Assembly: GCA_947165255.1 (NCBI GenBank)
Contig: CAMUZR010000013.1
Coordinates: 19,221 to 83,220 of the forward strand
Direction of reading: 5' to 3'
Length of the DNA stretch: 64,000 nucleotides
Source: an uncultured Bacteroidales bacterium
Lineage (GTDB): Bacteria > Bacteroidota > Bacteroidia > Bacteroidales > P3
Every line of letters begins with the position of its first letter. Position 1 is the first letter of the stretch. Shown in pieces: positions 29,001-37,005 of this stretch. Under the pieces are notes generated by a model. That model ran no database searches, was not told where the DNA came from, and saw only the letters and a list, made by a program, of their open reading frames with translations. The position numbers and the translations under genes were made by a program.

Positions 29001-30161
29001 TCAAAACTTCCGCCACACCATCCTGTTGACGATATTGGTGTAGCTTTGAATTATCTTCACCACTTTCGTGGACACATTCTCATCCACATAATTAGGCACT
29101 GGAAGCCCATGGTCACCGTTGTTATTCATATCCACAGCACATTCTACCGCCTGAAGGAGAGTTTTCTCATCTATACCGGCTATGAAGAAACAAGCCTTAT
29201 CCAATGCCTCTGGGCGTTCTGTCGAAGTACGAATGCATATAGCAGGGAACGGATGTCCCACACTAGTGAAGAAACTGCTTTCCTCCGGCAGTGTACCACT
29301 GTCCGAGACCACCGCATATGCATTCATCTGTAAACAATTGTAGTCATGGAAACCCAATGGCTCATGTTGGATGACCCGAGGGTCTAATTTAAACCCTGAA
29401 GATTCCAAACGCTTGCGCGAACGTGGGTGACAGGAATAGAGAATCGGCATATCATACTTTTCGGCCATTTTATTGATGGCATTAAAAAGTGATAAGAAGT
29501 TCTTTTCCGTATCGATATTTTCTTCCCGATGAGCGCTCAACAAAATATAATGACCTTTTTGAAGTCCCAGACGCTGATGAATATCCGAAGCCTCAATCTC
29601 CGCTAGATTCTCATGGAGCACCTCTGCCATAGGACTGCCCGTCACGTATGTTCTCTCCTTGGGCAATCCGCATTCTGCCAAGTAACGACGTGCATGCTCA
29701 CTATAAGCCATATTGACATCAGAAATGATATCCACAATCCGGCGGTTAGTCTCCTCCGGCAGACATTCATCCTTGCAACGATTTCCAGCCTCCATGTGGA
29801 AAATGGGAATATGGAGTCGCTTTGCTCCGATCACACTCAAACAACTATTAGTATCACCTAACACCAAGACGGCATCAGGTTGAGTCTCCACCATCAGTTG
29901 ATAACTCTTTGCGATAATATTGCCCATCGTCTCGCCAAGGTCTTTACCTACAGCGTCCATATACACATCAGGGTCTTTCAATTTCAAATCTTTGAAGAAC
30001 ACCCCGTTGAGGTTATAGTCATAATTCTGGCCCGTGTGAGCCAACAAACAATCAAAATATTTTCGGCATTTATTAATCACTGCAGCCAAACGGATAATCT
30101 CTGGCCGCGTACCTACGATAATTAATAGTTTGAGTTTCCCGTTATTCTGAAATTGCGTCAT
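29001..30161 (-). CDS. capG: UDP-N-acetylglucosamine 2-epimerase family, UDP-FucNAc step (CapG/WbjD-like)
   Basis: A 386-residue enzyme with the epimerase pattern VGTRPEIIRLA, HTGQNYDYN, GDTNSCLS, HMEAGNRC, PEETNRRIVD and SDSGTLPEE. In the CapE/CapF/CapG route it makes UDP-N-acetyl-L-fucosamine from the talosamine form. It follows capF and capE in transcription order, which favours this role over UDP-ManNAc production. I chose the ATG at 30161; the frame extends to a GTG at 30212. Confidence 0.88.
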   Translation of the reverse strand: MTQFQNNGKLKLLIIVGTRPEIIRLAAVINKCRKYFDCLLAHTGQNYDYNLNGVFFKDLKLKDPDVYMDAVGKDLGETMGNIIAKSYQLMVETQPDAVLVLGDTNSCLSVIGAKRLHIPIFHMEAGNRCKDECLPEETNRRIVDIISDVNMAYSEHARRYLAECGLPKERTYVTGSPMAEVLHENLAEIEASDIHQRLGLQKGHYILLSAHREENIDTEKNFLSLFNAINKMAEKYDMPILYSCHPRSRKRLESSGFKLDPRVIQHEPLGFHDYNCLQMNAYAVVSDSGTLPEESSFFTSVGHPFPAICIRTSTERPEALDKACFFIAGIDEKTLLQAVECAVDMNNNGDHGLPVPNYVDENVSTKVVKIIQSYTNIVNRMVWRKF

Positions 30162-30364
30162 TTGTTTCTTCTTTTTTTGATTGATACTATAATCTTTCAG
30201 TCTTTCTGCCACTTATAGTAATTCTAATATATACTACAAACAGATGCAGGTAAAAAAGTTGACTGGTTTATTCGGATAAAAAAATCATTACTATACATGA
30301 AGATGCCAACTGCTATTGGCCTTCGATAGCGAAACAGTGATTTATACTAAAAAACTCTTGGCCT

Positions 30365-31681
30365 TTACTGGACTGGAAGGAAATATGTATCCGGCTTCTC
30401 TGGATTAAAAATCTCATTACAGTACATAACAGTCACAAGATTTTCCGTGTCACTCAGATTAATGATATTATGAGTATAACCTGGAAGCATGTGAACACAC
30501 TGTATATTCTCACCCGTAACTTCAAATTCGATCACCCTTCCATCTGGATCATTGAGATTCCTTTCTTGAATCAAGCCATGCCCACTGACCACAATAAAGA
30601 ACTCCCATTTAGTATTGTGCCAATGCTGTCCTTTGGTAATACCCGGTTTACTGATATTGATACTCACCTGGCCGCAATTGAGCGTATGTACCAACTCGGT
30701 GAAGGAACCTCGGTCGTCGACGTTCATCTTTAACGGGAAGGCGACTTTCTCCTTGGGCAGATACGAGAGATAGGTGCTGTAAAGCTTCTTGGCGAAACTG
30801 CCGTTGGGGATCTCGGGGATGGTCAGGGTCTTGGGCTGCTCTGCGAATTGCTTCAGTAAGTCAACTATCTCACCGAGTGTGGCTTTATGGGTCGTTGGAA
30901 CATAACAATACCTCCACGTATCGCGCGCATCACACGTATTATCCACAGAATTCGGGGCGGGGATGACGGTGAGGCCGTCGAAGTCGCAGCGGTGCTCTTT
31001 GCCTTGCAGGGCGGCGATCATCTCGTCCACCAGGTCGTCGATGTAGAGCAATTCCAGCTCCACGCTCGGGTCGTTGACGGTGATGGGTAGGTCGTTGGCA
31101 ATGTTGTTGCAGAAGGTGGCCACTGCGCTGTTGTAGTTGGGGCGGCACCATTTGCCGAAGAGGTTGGGAAAGCGATAGATCAGCACTCTTGAACGCAACC
31201 CGTCATCGCGGACTTGATCCGCGATCTCATGAGATTCCGGGTCAAGCCCGGAATGACGGGGCGCTTTCAAAAAGTCTCTTTCATAATCCAAGAACAACTC
31301 CTCCCCTGCCTTTTTGCTACGACCGTATTCCGAGTTGCCGAAACGGCCTGTCAGCGAGGCTTGCTGCGATGAGCTCAGCATCACCGGGCAACGGTTGTTG
31401 TGTTTCTTCAAGGTGTCGAGCAGGGTGCTGGCGAAGCCGAAGTTGCCCTGCATGAACTCCTCTTGGTTCTGCGGACGGTTGACGCCGGCGAGGTTGAACA
31501 CGAAGTCGCACTCACGGCACCAGGCATCCAGCTCCTCTGGGGTGTTGCCCAAGTCGTACTCGAAGATGGCATCGATCTTTAGGTCGGGGAAACGTTTGTC
31601 CTTGCCGTCTTGTATGTTCTTCAATGAGACGCAGAGGTTCTTTCCCACGAAGCCTTTGGCGCCAGTCACTAAAATCTTCAT
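30365..31681 (-). CDS. capF: UDP-4-keto-6-deoxysugar reductase CapF-like, with two in-frame repeat insertions
   Basis: Bifunctional epimerase/reductase with an N-terminal NAD(P)-binding domain (VTGAKGFVGKN) and a C-terminal cupin (GITKGQHWHNTKWEFFIVVSG). At 438 residues it is about 70 longer than the roughly 369 of S. aureus CapF. The excess falls at two places: residues about 145-170, encoded by a palindromic repeat (RHSGLDPES, VRDDG), and about 250-275 (NTCDARDTWR), encoded by another repeat also found just upstream of the gene. The frame stays open and the flanking motifs (FPNLFGKWCRPNYN; TLGEIVDLL) are intact, so it may still work. Start ATG 31681; a GTG at 31690 lies in the upstream repeat. 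Confidence 0.85.
   Translation of the reverse strand: MKILVTGAKGFVGKNLCVSLKNIQDGKDKRFPDLKIDAIFEYDLGNTPEELDAWCRECDFVFNLAGVNRPQNQEEFMQGNFGFASTLLDTLKKHNNRCPVMLSSSQQASLTGRFGNSEYGRSKKAGEELFLDYERDFLKAPRHSGLDPESHEIADQVRDDGLRSRVLIYRFPNLFGKWCRPNYNSAVATFCNNIANDLPITVNDPSVELELLYIDDLVDEMIAALQGKEHRCDFDGLTVIPAPNSVDNTCDARDTWRYCYVPTTHKATLGEIVDLLKQFAEQPKTLTIPEIPNGSFAKKLYSTYLSYLPKEKVAFPLKMNVDDRGSFTELVHTLNCGQVSINISKPGITKGQHWHNTKWEFFIVVSGHGLIQERNLNDPDGRVIEFEVTGENIQCVHMLPGYTHNIINLSDTENLVTVMYCNEIFNPEKPDTYFLPVQ
30911..30940 (-). repeat. Repeat R2 inside capF
   Basis: Minus-strand AATACGTGTGATGCGCGCGA followed by TACGTGGAGG matches the right part of the intergenic element at 31685-31757 with four mismatches. It encodes NTCDARDTWR in CapF. 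It is in frame and lies at a spot where family members have no insert. Confidence 0.75.
31199..31261 (-). repeat. Palindromic repeat R1 inside capF
   Basis: A 63-base element with outer arms CCGTCAT/ATGACGG and two inner hairpins (CGCGGA-CTTGA-TCCGCG and TTCCGGG-TCAAG-CCCGGAA). It is of the dispersed 'GGACTTGATCC / GTCAAGCCCGGAATGACG' type known from many bacteria, normally between genes. Here it is read in frame as HSGLDPESHEIADQVRDDG. Confidence 0.85.
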
Positions 31682-31684
31682 TTT

Positions 31685-31757
31685 TTCCACGTATTACACG
31701 TATCTTCACGTATCTTTTTTCCGAAATAATACTCGTGATACGCGAGATACGTGGAGA
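31685..31757. repeat. Intergenic inverted-repeat element between capE and capF (R2, full copy)
   Basis: The left half (TCCACGTATTACACGTATCT, then TCACGTATCTTT) and the right half (AATACTCGTGATACGCGAGA, then TACGTGGAGATTT) are imperfect inverted copies. This fills the whole capE-capF gap. The right half recurs inside capF at 30911-30940. Confidence 0.75.
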
Positions 31758-31758
31758 T

Positions 31759-32808
31759 TTATTTCACAATATTTGGAATCCCATTCAGCTCGTTTTGGAT
31801 ATACTCCAATGAAGCGATCTTGGCTTTCGTCTCTTCGACGGACAGCAAGCGTGTGTTGTTTGAGTTGAACTCGGTCAGTTCGACGCGTTGATGATCGCCC
31901 TCGGTGAAGTATTTGTCGTAGTTCAAGGTGCGGTTGTCAGCGGGCACGCGATAGAAGTTGCCCATGTCCTCCGCCTTGGCGCATTCCTCGTTCGTCAGCA
32001 GCGTCTCGTACATCTTCTCGCCGTGGCGGATGCCGATCACCTTGATCTCTTCCTTCTTGCCACCAAACAGCTCGCACACCGCCTCGGCCTGCGTCTGGAT
32101 GGTGCAGGCGGGAGCCTTCTGGACGAGGATATCGCCGTTCTGGCCATGTTCGAAGGCGAAGAGCACTAGGTCGACGGCCTCTTCGAGGCTCATGATGAAG
32201 CGGGTCATCTTGGGCTCGGTGATGGTGATGGGGTTGCCCTTGCGGATCTGGTCGATCCACAGCGGGATGACCGAGCCGCGGCTGCACATCACGTTGCCAT
32301 AGCGGGTGCAGCAGATCTTGGTGTTGCCCGAGAGGCGGCTCTTGGCCACGGCGATCTTCTCCTCGATGGCCTTGGTGATGCCCATGGCGTTGATGGGATA
32401 GGCCGCCTTGTCGGTGGAGAGGCAGATGACGCACTTCACGCCCGCGTCGATGGCGGCGTCGAGGACGTTGTCGGTGCCGATGACGTTGGTCTTGACGGCT
32501 TCCATGGGGAAGAACTCGCAGCTGGGCACCTGCTTCAGTGCGGCGGCATGAAACACGTAGTCCACGCCCTTCATGGCATATTTCAGCGTGCTCTTGTTGC
32601 GCACGTCGCCGATATGGAACTTGATCTTGTTGGCCACTTCGGGCATGCGAGCCTGGAAGTCGTGGCGCATGTCGTCCTGTTTCTTCTCGTCGCGGCTGAA
32701 GATGCGGATCTCGCCGATGTCGGTCCTGAGAAAGCGGTTCAGCACGGCATTGCCGAAGCTGCCGGTACCTCCAGTGATGAGGAGGGTTTTATTTTTAAAA
32801 ACGCTCAT
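31759..32808 (-). CDS. capE: UDP-GlcNAc 4,6-dehydratase/5-epimerase CapE-like
   Basis: First enzyme of UDP-L-FucNAc synthesis. The 349 residues carry TGGTGSFGNAV, the CapE-type LSTDKAAYPINAMGITKAIEEK (methionine in place of the usual SDR tyrosine), TRYGNVMCSRGSVIPLW and IGIRHGEKMYETLL. All are typical of WbjB/FnlA/CapE. It is noticeably GC-rich compared with the genes upstream of 37 kb. Its product can also feed the DegT aminotransferase encoded next to it. Confidence 0.95.
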   Translation of the reverse strand: MSVFKNKTLLITGGTGSFGNAVLNRFLRTDIGEIRIFSRDEKKQDDMRHDFQARMPEVANKIKFHIGDVRNKSTLKYAMKGVDYVFHAAALKQVPSCEFFPMEAVKTNVIGTDNVLDAAIDAGVKCVICLSTDKAAYPINAMGITKAIEEKIAVAKSRLSGNTKICCTRYGNVMCSRGSVIPLWIDQIRKGNPITITEPKMTRFIMSLEEAVDLVLFAFEHGQNGDILVQKAPACTIQTQAEAVCELFGGKKEEIKVIGIRHGEKMYETLLTNEECAKAEDMGNFYRVPADNRTLNYDKYFTEGDHQRVELTEFNSNNTRLLSVEETKAKIASLEYIQNELNGIPNIVK

Positions 32809-32814
32809 GGTTGA

Positions 32815-34083
32815 TTATAGTTCTTTTATGATTTCACAATAATTGCTAATAACATACTCTACATCTTCATCCATTAGCCTCGTGTGCAGCGGCAATGTCA
32901 CCTCATTCTCGAAGAGATGGTAGGCGTTCGGGAAGTCCTTGATGTCGAAGCCCAAGGCCTTGTAGGCCGTCATCATGGGCAGGGGCTTGTAGTGTACGTT
33001 GCAGGCGATGCCCCGCTCGGCCATCTTCACGATGACCTCGCGACGCTCCTGGTCGGTGCGACCCAGCAGACGGGTTATGTATAGGTGACCACTGCCGGCG
33101 AAGTCTACACCATAATGGTTCAACACTGCCACGGGCAGGTCTTTCAAGGCGTTGTCATACACCTCGATGATCTGGCGGCGGCGTTCCAACATACCTTGGT
33201 AGCGGCTCAGCTGCGCCAAACCGATGCCCGCCATTATGTCAGTCATATTGCACTTGTACCACGGCCCGATGACGTCGTACTCCCACGAGCCGAGCTGGGT
33301 CTTGGCGAGAGCATCTTTGTTCTGTCCGTGCAAGGAATAGAGCATGCTCAAACGATAGAGAAATGCGTTCCACGTCTCACCCTCGATGGGCGGAACTGTA
33401 GACCAGGCGTCGTACTTCACTGGCTCTTCACCAAACGGCAGGTTCCACACCAAGGCACCGCCTTCGGCGGTGGTGAGGTTCTTCACGGCATGGAAACTGA
33501 ACGAAGAGAAGTCGGCGATGGCGCCTGCCATTTTGCCATGCCATTGGGCGCCGAAGGCATGGGCGTCGTCGGCAGCCACGATGATGCGGCCTATGCGTTT
33601 CTGGATCTCGTTGGCGGGACGAAACAGATGCCTCTTGCCCTCCACCACGGCAAACACCTTGTCGAAGTCACACACGATACCGCCCAAGTCGACGGGGCAG
33701 ATCACCTTGGTGCGCTCCGTGATGGCGTCGGCCAGCTTGTCGTAGTCCATCTCGACGCAGTCGGGCTGCGAATCGACCAGCACAAGCTTACAACCCACAT
33801 GTTGGGTCACCGAAGCCGAGGCAGTATAGGTATAAGCTGGCACGATGACTTCGTCGTCGGGTCCCAATCCGATGAGTCGCAGCGCCATCTCCATGGAAGC
33901 TGTGGCCGAGTTGAGGCAAACGGCTTTGTTGGTTCCGATATAAGCGGCAATCTGCCGCTCAAACTCCTTGGTTTTGGGACCTGTGGTAATCCAGCCACTC
34001 AAGATGGCCTCTGAAGCTAGTTTGACTTCTGCCTCCGACATGTCGGGAGGTGAAAAGGGTATGTTTCTTAGTTTCATATTCAT
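32815..34083 (-). CDS. DegT/DnrJ/EryC1/StrS-type sugar aminotransferase
   Basis: PLP-dependent enzyme that aminates a keto-sugar nucleotide. The 422 residues include NSATASMEMALRLIGL, PAYTYTASASVTQHVG, DDAHAFGAQW and the PLP-lysine motif FHAVKNLTTAEGGA. Its neighbours (CapE, an acetyltransferase and the initiating transferase) suggest a 4-amino-2,4,6-trideoxy sugar such as a bacillosamine- or QuiNAc4N-type residue. The exact product cannot be read from sequence. It starts 4 bases inside the wbuB end. Confidence 0.9.
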   Translation of the reverse strand: MNMKLRNIPFSPPDMSEAEVKLASEAILSGWITTGPKTKEFERQIAAYIGTNKAVCLNSATASMEMALRLIGLGPDDEVIVPAYTYTASASVTQHVGCKLVLVDSQPDCVEMDYDKLADAITERTKVICPVDLGGIVCDFDKVFAVVEGKRHLFRPANEIQKRIGRIIVAADDAHAFGAQWHGKMAGAIADFSSFSFHAVKNLTTAEGGALVWNLPFGEEPVKYDAWSTVPPIEGETWNAFLYRLSMLYSLHGQNKDALAKTQLGSWEYDVIGPWYKCNMTDIMAGIGLAQLSRYQGMLERRRQIIEVYDNALKDLPVAVLNHYGVDFAGSGHLYITRLLGRTDQERREVIVKMAERGIACNVHYKPLPMMTAYKALGFDIKDFPNAYHLFENEVTLPLHTRLMDEDVEYVISNYCEIIKEL

Positions 34084-35354
34084 TGTTTCACAACTGATTT
34101 AATCACATCAACATATTTTCGTGTCCCCACCTCACAAGTAAGGTTATCCAAAATAAACTGTCTTCCGTTTCCACCCATCTCAGCACAACGTTCAGGATGG
34201 TGTGACAATTCTTCTATGGAAGCCACAAAACCTTCCAAATCTCCCGCTTTGGTAAACACACCACAAGGCTTTGCGGTCCCTGAGCCTGTCGAAGGGCCGC
34301 CTTCCACTATCTCCTTCAGCTCCCCTTCATCAAAATTGGCTAGCACCGCACGACCACTTGACATAATGCTCCAAGTCTTGCTGGGCATGGCCGCGCCGCC
34401 CAAGCCTGGCTTGCAAGCCACGATGCACACATGACCCAAGCCATATACCTTTGCCACTCTCTCGTATGGCTGCAGAGGCAGGATCTTCAGGTTATCCAAT
34501 TGTTCTTTCTCTTTGGTAGCCTTGATTTCGTCTTCCAAGCCACCTTTGCCAAAGATAATAAACTCAATTTCTTTGTTGTCTTTCAGCCTGCGGGCAGCAT
34601 TGACGATGATTTCAATATTCTGCGCATTACCCAAATTGCCTGCATACACCACCCTGAACTTGTCCCTGCTGATGCCAAATTCCTCAAAAAGCTCGTTTTC
34701 TTCATCTTTCACAGGGGTGATGGCGTTTTCGTCCACCCAGTTGTAGATGACTTCGATCTTCTCTTCTGGCACGCCTTTAGCCATGATGTTACGCTTGAAG
34801 TCTTGTGAAATGACAATGATCTTATCCGCGTTGCAGTAGGTGAAGTTCTCGATGCGGCGGCCAATCTTCCAGAGCAGGCCGTCTTTTTTGGCCAAACCTG
34901 TGCCCACTAAGGAATCTGGGAAGATGTCTTGGAGGTTGTAGACGAAAGGAATATGATCGCGACGACATTTTTTTACCATAGCCGCCAACGCCCCTTGAAT
35001 GGGTGGTGTACTGGCAATAAACATCACATCGCACGAGCGGGCATCTTTTGCAAAAACTGCTTTGTTGAATTGAATGATGCCTTGCAACACATAACGCATC
35101 GCTCTAAGGATAGGGTTCTTGCCTTCTCCATACAAAGAAAAACGATGAACAACCATCCGTCCATCGTGTTTAGTTTCGATACGATGCGATTTGTAATATT
35201 TCCGCACCTCTTCCGTGACCCCTCTTGTAGGTGTAGGGGTATACACCACCCCATCCACACCCGCTTTGGCAATATCCGTACTTAGGTTTTGATAAAGAAA
35301 AGAACTGGCGAACTGTTCTGGCTCAAAATAGGCTGGAAATCGTAGTATTTTCAT
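34080..35354 (-). CDS. wbuB: WbuB-like glycosyltransferase (family 4)
   Basis: A 424-residue transferase of the WbuB type, which typically adds N-acetyl-L-fucosamine, in keeping with the CapE/F/G genes next to it. Key segments are MKILRFPAYFEPEQFASS, VYNLQDIFPDSLV, VIYNWVDEN, YAGNLGNAQNIE and the donor-binding PSKTWSIMSSGRAVLA. A foreign stretch, GGPSTGSGTAKP, near residue 363 is encoded by a palindromic repeat (34273-34300) and lies just before the conserved CGVF. I chose the ATG at 35354; the frame runs on to 35381. Confidence 0.87.
   Translation of the reverse strand: MKILRFPAYFEPEQFASSFLYQNLSTDIAKAGVDGVVYTPTPTRGVTEEVRKYYKSHRIETKHDGRMVVHRFSLYGEGKNPILRAMRYVLQGIIQFNKAVFAKDARSCDVMFIASTPPIQGALAAMVKKCRRDHIPFVYNLQDIFPDSLVGTGLAKKDGLLWKIGRRIENFTYCNADKIIVISQDFKRNIMAKGVPEEKIEVIYNWVDENAITPVKDEENELFEEFGISRDKFRVVYAGNLGNAQNIEIIVNAARRLKDNKEIEFIIFGKGGLEDEIKATKEKEQLDNLKILPLQPYERVAKVYGLGHVCIVACKPGLGGAAMPSKTWSIMSSGRAVLANFDEGELKEIVEGGPSTGSGTAKPCGVFTKAGDLEGFVASIEELSHHPERCAEMGGNGRQFILDNLTCEVGTRKYVDVIKSVVKQ
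34273..34300 (-). repeat. Palindromic repeat R3 inside wbuB
   Basis: GCGG(T)CCCT ... AGGGCCGC enclose GAGCCTGTCGA. The core CCCTGAGCCTGTCGAAGGG (reverse TTCGACAGGCTCAG) is a dispersed repeat known from many genomes. It is in frame in wbuB and adds about 8-12 residues. Confidence 0.8.
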
Positions 35355-35395
35355 CGTTTTTAATATCGTTTTCTGCATCAATAGGGTTTGATATT

Positions 35396-35995
35396 CTATC
35401 CTAAGTCTTTAATAAAACGATACATCTCTCTATCTGGATATGTCGTAAATTGATATAAAACCCGATAACCGTTACGCTTATAAAATGCTATTGTTGATTC
35501 GTTGTTATAGTAATCTGTTGTTAAAGAGAGTTTTTGAACTCCTTTTTTTAACAATGTCGTTTCAGTTTCTGACAGCAATAGACTACCAACACCTTTACCT
35601 TGACAAATAGGTGATACACCTATGGAAAACAATTCAGCATATTCTTCATTATCAGTAACAGAATCACTCTTCTTGGTAAGATTCTTCGCTAATCTCACCA
35701 AAGCTTTTGGATTGGTGAACAACATTTTGAACGACCATCCAAAAAAAGCGATACTATTAGAATAAATAAGCCGTGAATTAAAACCTTTACTTTTCATTGT
35801 TGCCGCAGAAAAACCGACAATTTCTCTGTTATCAACGGTCACTAAACATACGGTTTCCTTGTTTTTTATAAAACTTTTGTAATAAAACCGCAAGAAATCC
35901 CCTCCCAAACTTGTCAAAAAGAAAGTAGCAAAAGCATCTTGGTGGATTTTGACAATTTGGTCAACATCTTGAATTGTGGCAATTCTATTTTGCAT
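35396..35995 (-). CDS. GNAT family N-acetyltransferase
   Basis: A 199-residue acetyltransferase with the acetyl-CoA loop VSPICQGKGVGSLLL at about 130-145 and the C-terminal YKRNGYRVLYQF. It sits between the initiating sugar transferase and wbuB, so it may N-acetylate the amino sugar made by the DegT enzyme (inference). I chose the ATG at 35995; the next gene starts 9 bases upstream, so the two are coupled. Confidence 0.75.
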   Translation of the reverse strand: MQNRIATIQDVDQIVKIHQDAFATFFLTSLGGDFLRFYYKSFIKNKETVCLVTVDNREIVGFSAATMKSKGFNSRLIYSNSIAFFGWSFKMLFTNPKALVRLAKNLTKKSDSVTDNEEYAELFSIGVSPICQGKGVGSLLLSETETTLLKKGVQKLSLTTDYYNNESTIAFYKRNGYRVLYQFTTYPDREMYRFIKDLG

Positions 35996-36004
35996 ATTTA
36001 ACAA

Positions 36005-36595
36005 TTATTCTTTTATGATAACAGCAAATGTTTGAAATATCAACTTAATGTCACCCCAAAAGGAATGATGGTTCACGTATTCAAGATAGAGTTTCAGTTT
36101 CTCCTGCATAATGACATTAATATAATAGCTTTCAGGATCTTCTGCTTGTTCCATCAGTTTATTCTCGTTTCTGAACTTGATGCTGGCGGGGTCGGTAATG
36201 CCTGGGCGAACATCCAACACGTACATCTGCTCCTCTGTCCAATAATCCACGTAATGGCGCACCTCCGGTCTAGGGCCCACCAAGCTCATATCACCAAAAA
36301 ATACATTGATAAGCTGTGGCAACTCATCGAGTTTAAATTTGCGGATATAGTAGCCTGAACGGGTCACGCGCGGGTCTCGTCCACCGATGGTAACCAAGCT
36401 TCCCTTATCGCTGCCAACCCGCATCGAACGGAACTTGAATATACGGAAGTCCTTGTTGCCCTTGCCCACACGAACTTGACGATAGAACACAGGACCTTTT
36501 GAATCGAGTTTAATCCAAATGGCGAGGATAAAGAATAATGGACTTAATACCAGAAGTCCAACACCACTTGCAAAAATGTCAAAGATGCGTTTCAT
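36005..36595 (-). CDS. Initiating sugar-phosphate transferase (PglC/WcaJ-like)
   Basis: Monotopic phosphoglycosyl transferase that loads the first sugar phosphate on undecaprenyl phosphate at the inner membrane. The 196 residues have one N-terminal hydrophobic segment (VGLLVLSPLFFILAIWI), FKFRSM, KLDELPQL with the catalytic Asp-Glu pair, and SLVGPRPEV. At this length it is the short PglC-like form without the extra WcaJ domain. It opens the GC-richer downstream module. Confidence 0.93.
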   Translation of the reverse strand: MKRIFDIFASGVGLLVLSPLFFILAIWIKLDSKGPVFYRQVRVGKGNKDFRIFKFRSMRVGSDKGSLVTIGGRDPRVTRSGYYIRKFKLDELPQLINVFFGDMSLVGPRPEVRHYVDYWTEEQMYVLDVRPGITDPASIKFRNENKLMEQAEDPESYYINVIMQEKLKLYLEYVNHHSFWGDIKLIFQTFAVIIKE

Positions 36596-37005
36596 AACGT
36601 ATTATTAAGACAAAAACAAAAACTTAAAGCTCTTCGTAAGCCATCAATTTCAAATCACTTTTCTTTAGTAGCCATAAGCTGAAAGTATAGTTTAACCCTT
36701 ACGGAAATTTGGAAACACCAAGATGAAAAAGAGATACCTCGCACCATCTTTTTTTCTGATTGTGTTTCCATTGTAGTCAGTTTTGAAATCAGGCTACAAA
36801 AGTGCGAAGTCTTCAGAAAGTGTACAAGACGGGTTTCACCGTAAACTTACAGTCTTTTGTTTTGCTTAAACAGCCCATTCGGCATGAATTCGACTAAATA
36901 TCTGTCAATAAAGTTTTTTTCTTTTCCAAATCATTACTTCTTGCCAAAGCCTTGCACATCGTTTGGCAAGAGATCAAATGCCTATGGGCTGCACTTCTAA
37001 ATTCC
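36596..37005. other. 410-base intergenic gap before the initiating transferase
   Basis: No gene is visible. It separates the AT-rich glycosyltransferase block from the GC-richer module. On the minus strand CACTTTTG (36797-36804, one mismatch to TAnnTTTG) with a TTG 20 bases upstream is a weak promoter candidate, with a leader of about 195 bases. Confidence 0.4.

Noticed and set aside
31937..32434. Minus-strand open frame rich in Arg, His and Gly within capE
   Set aside because: Frame-shifted shadow of capE with typical low-complexity composition.
33085..34014. A 309-codon plus-strand open frame opposite the DegT aminotransferase
   Set aside because: The minus-strand gene has a complete set of aminotransferase motifs; the opposite frame has none.
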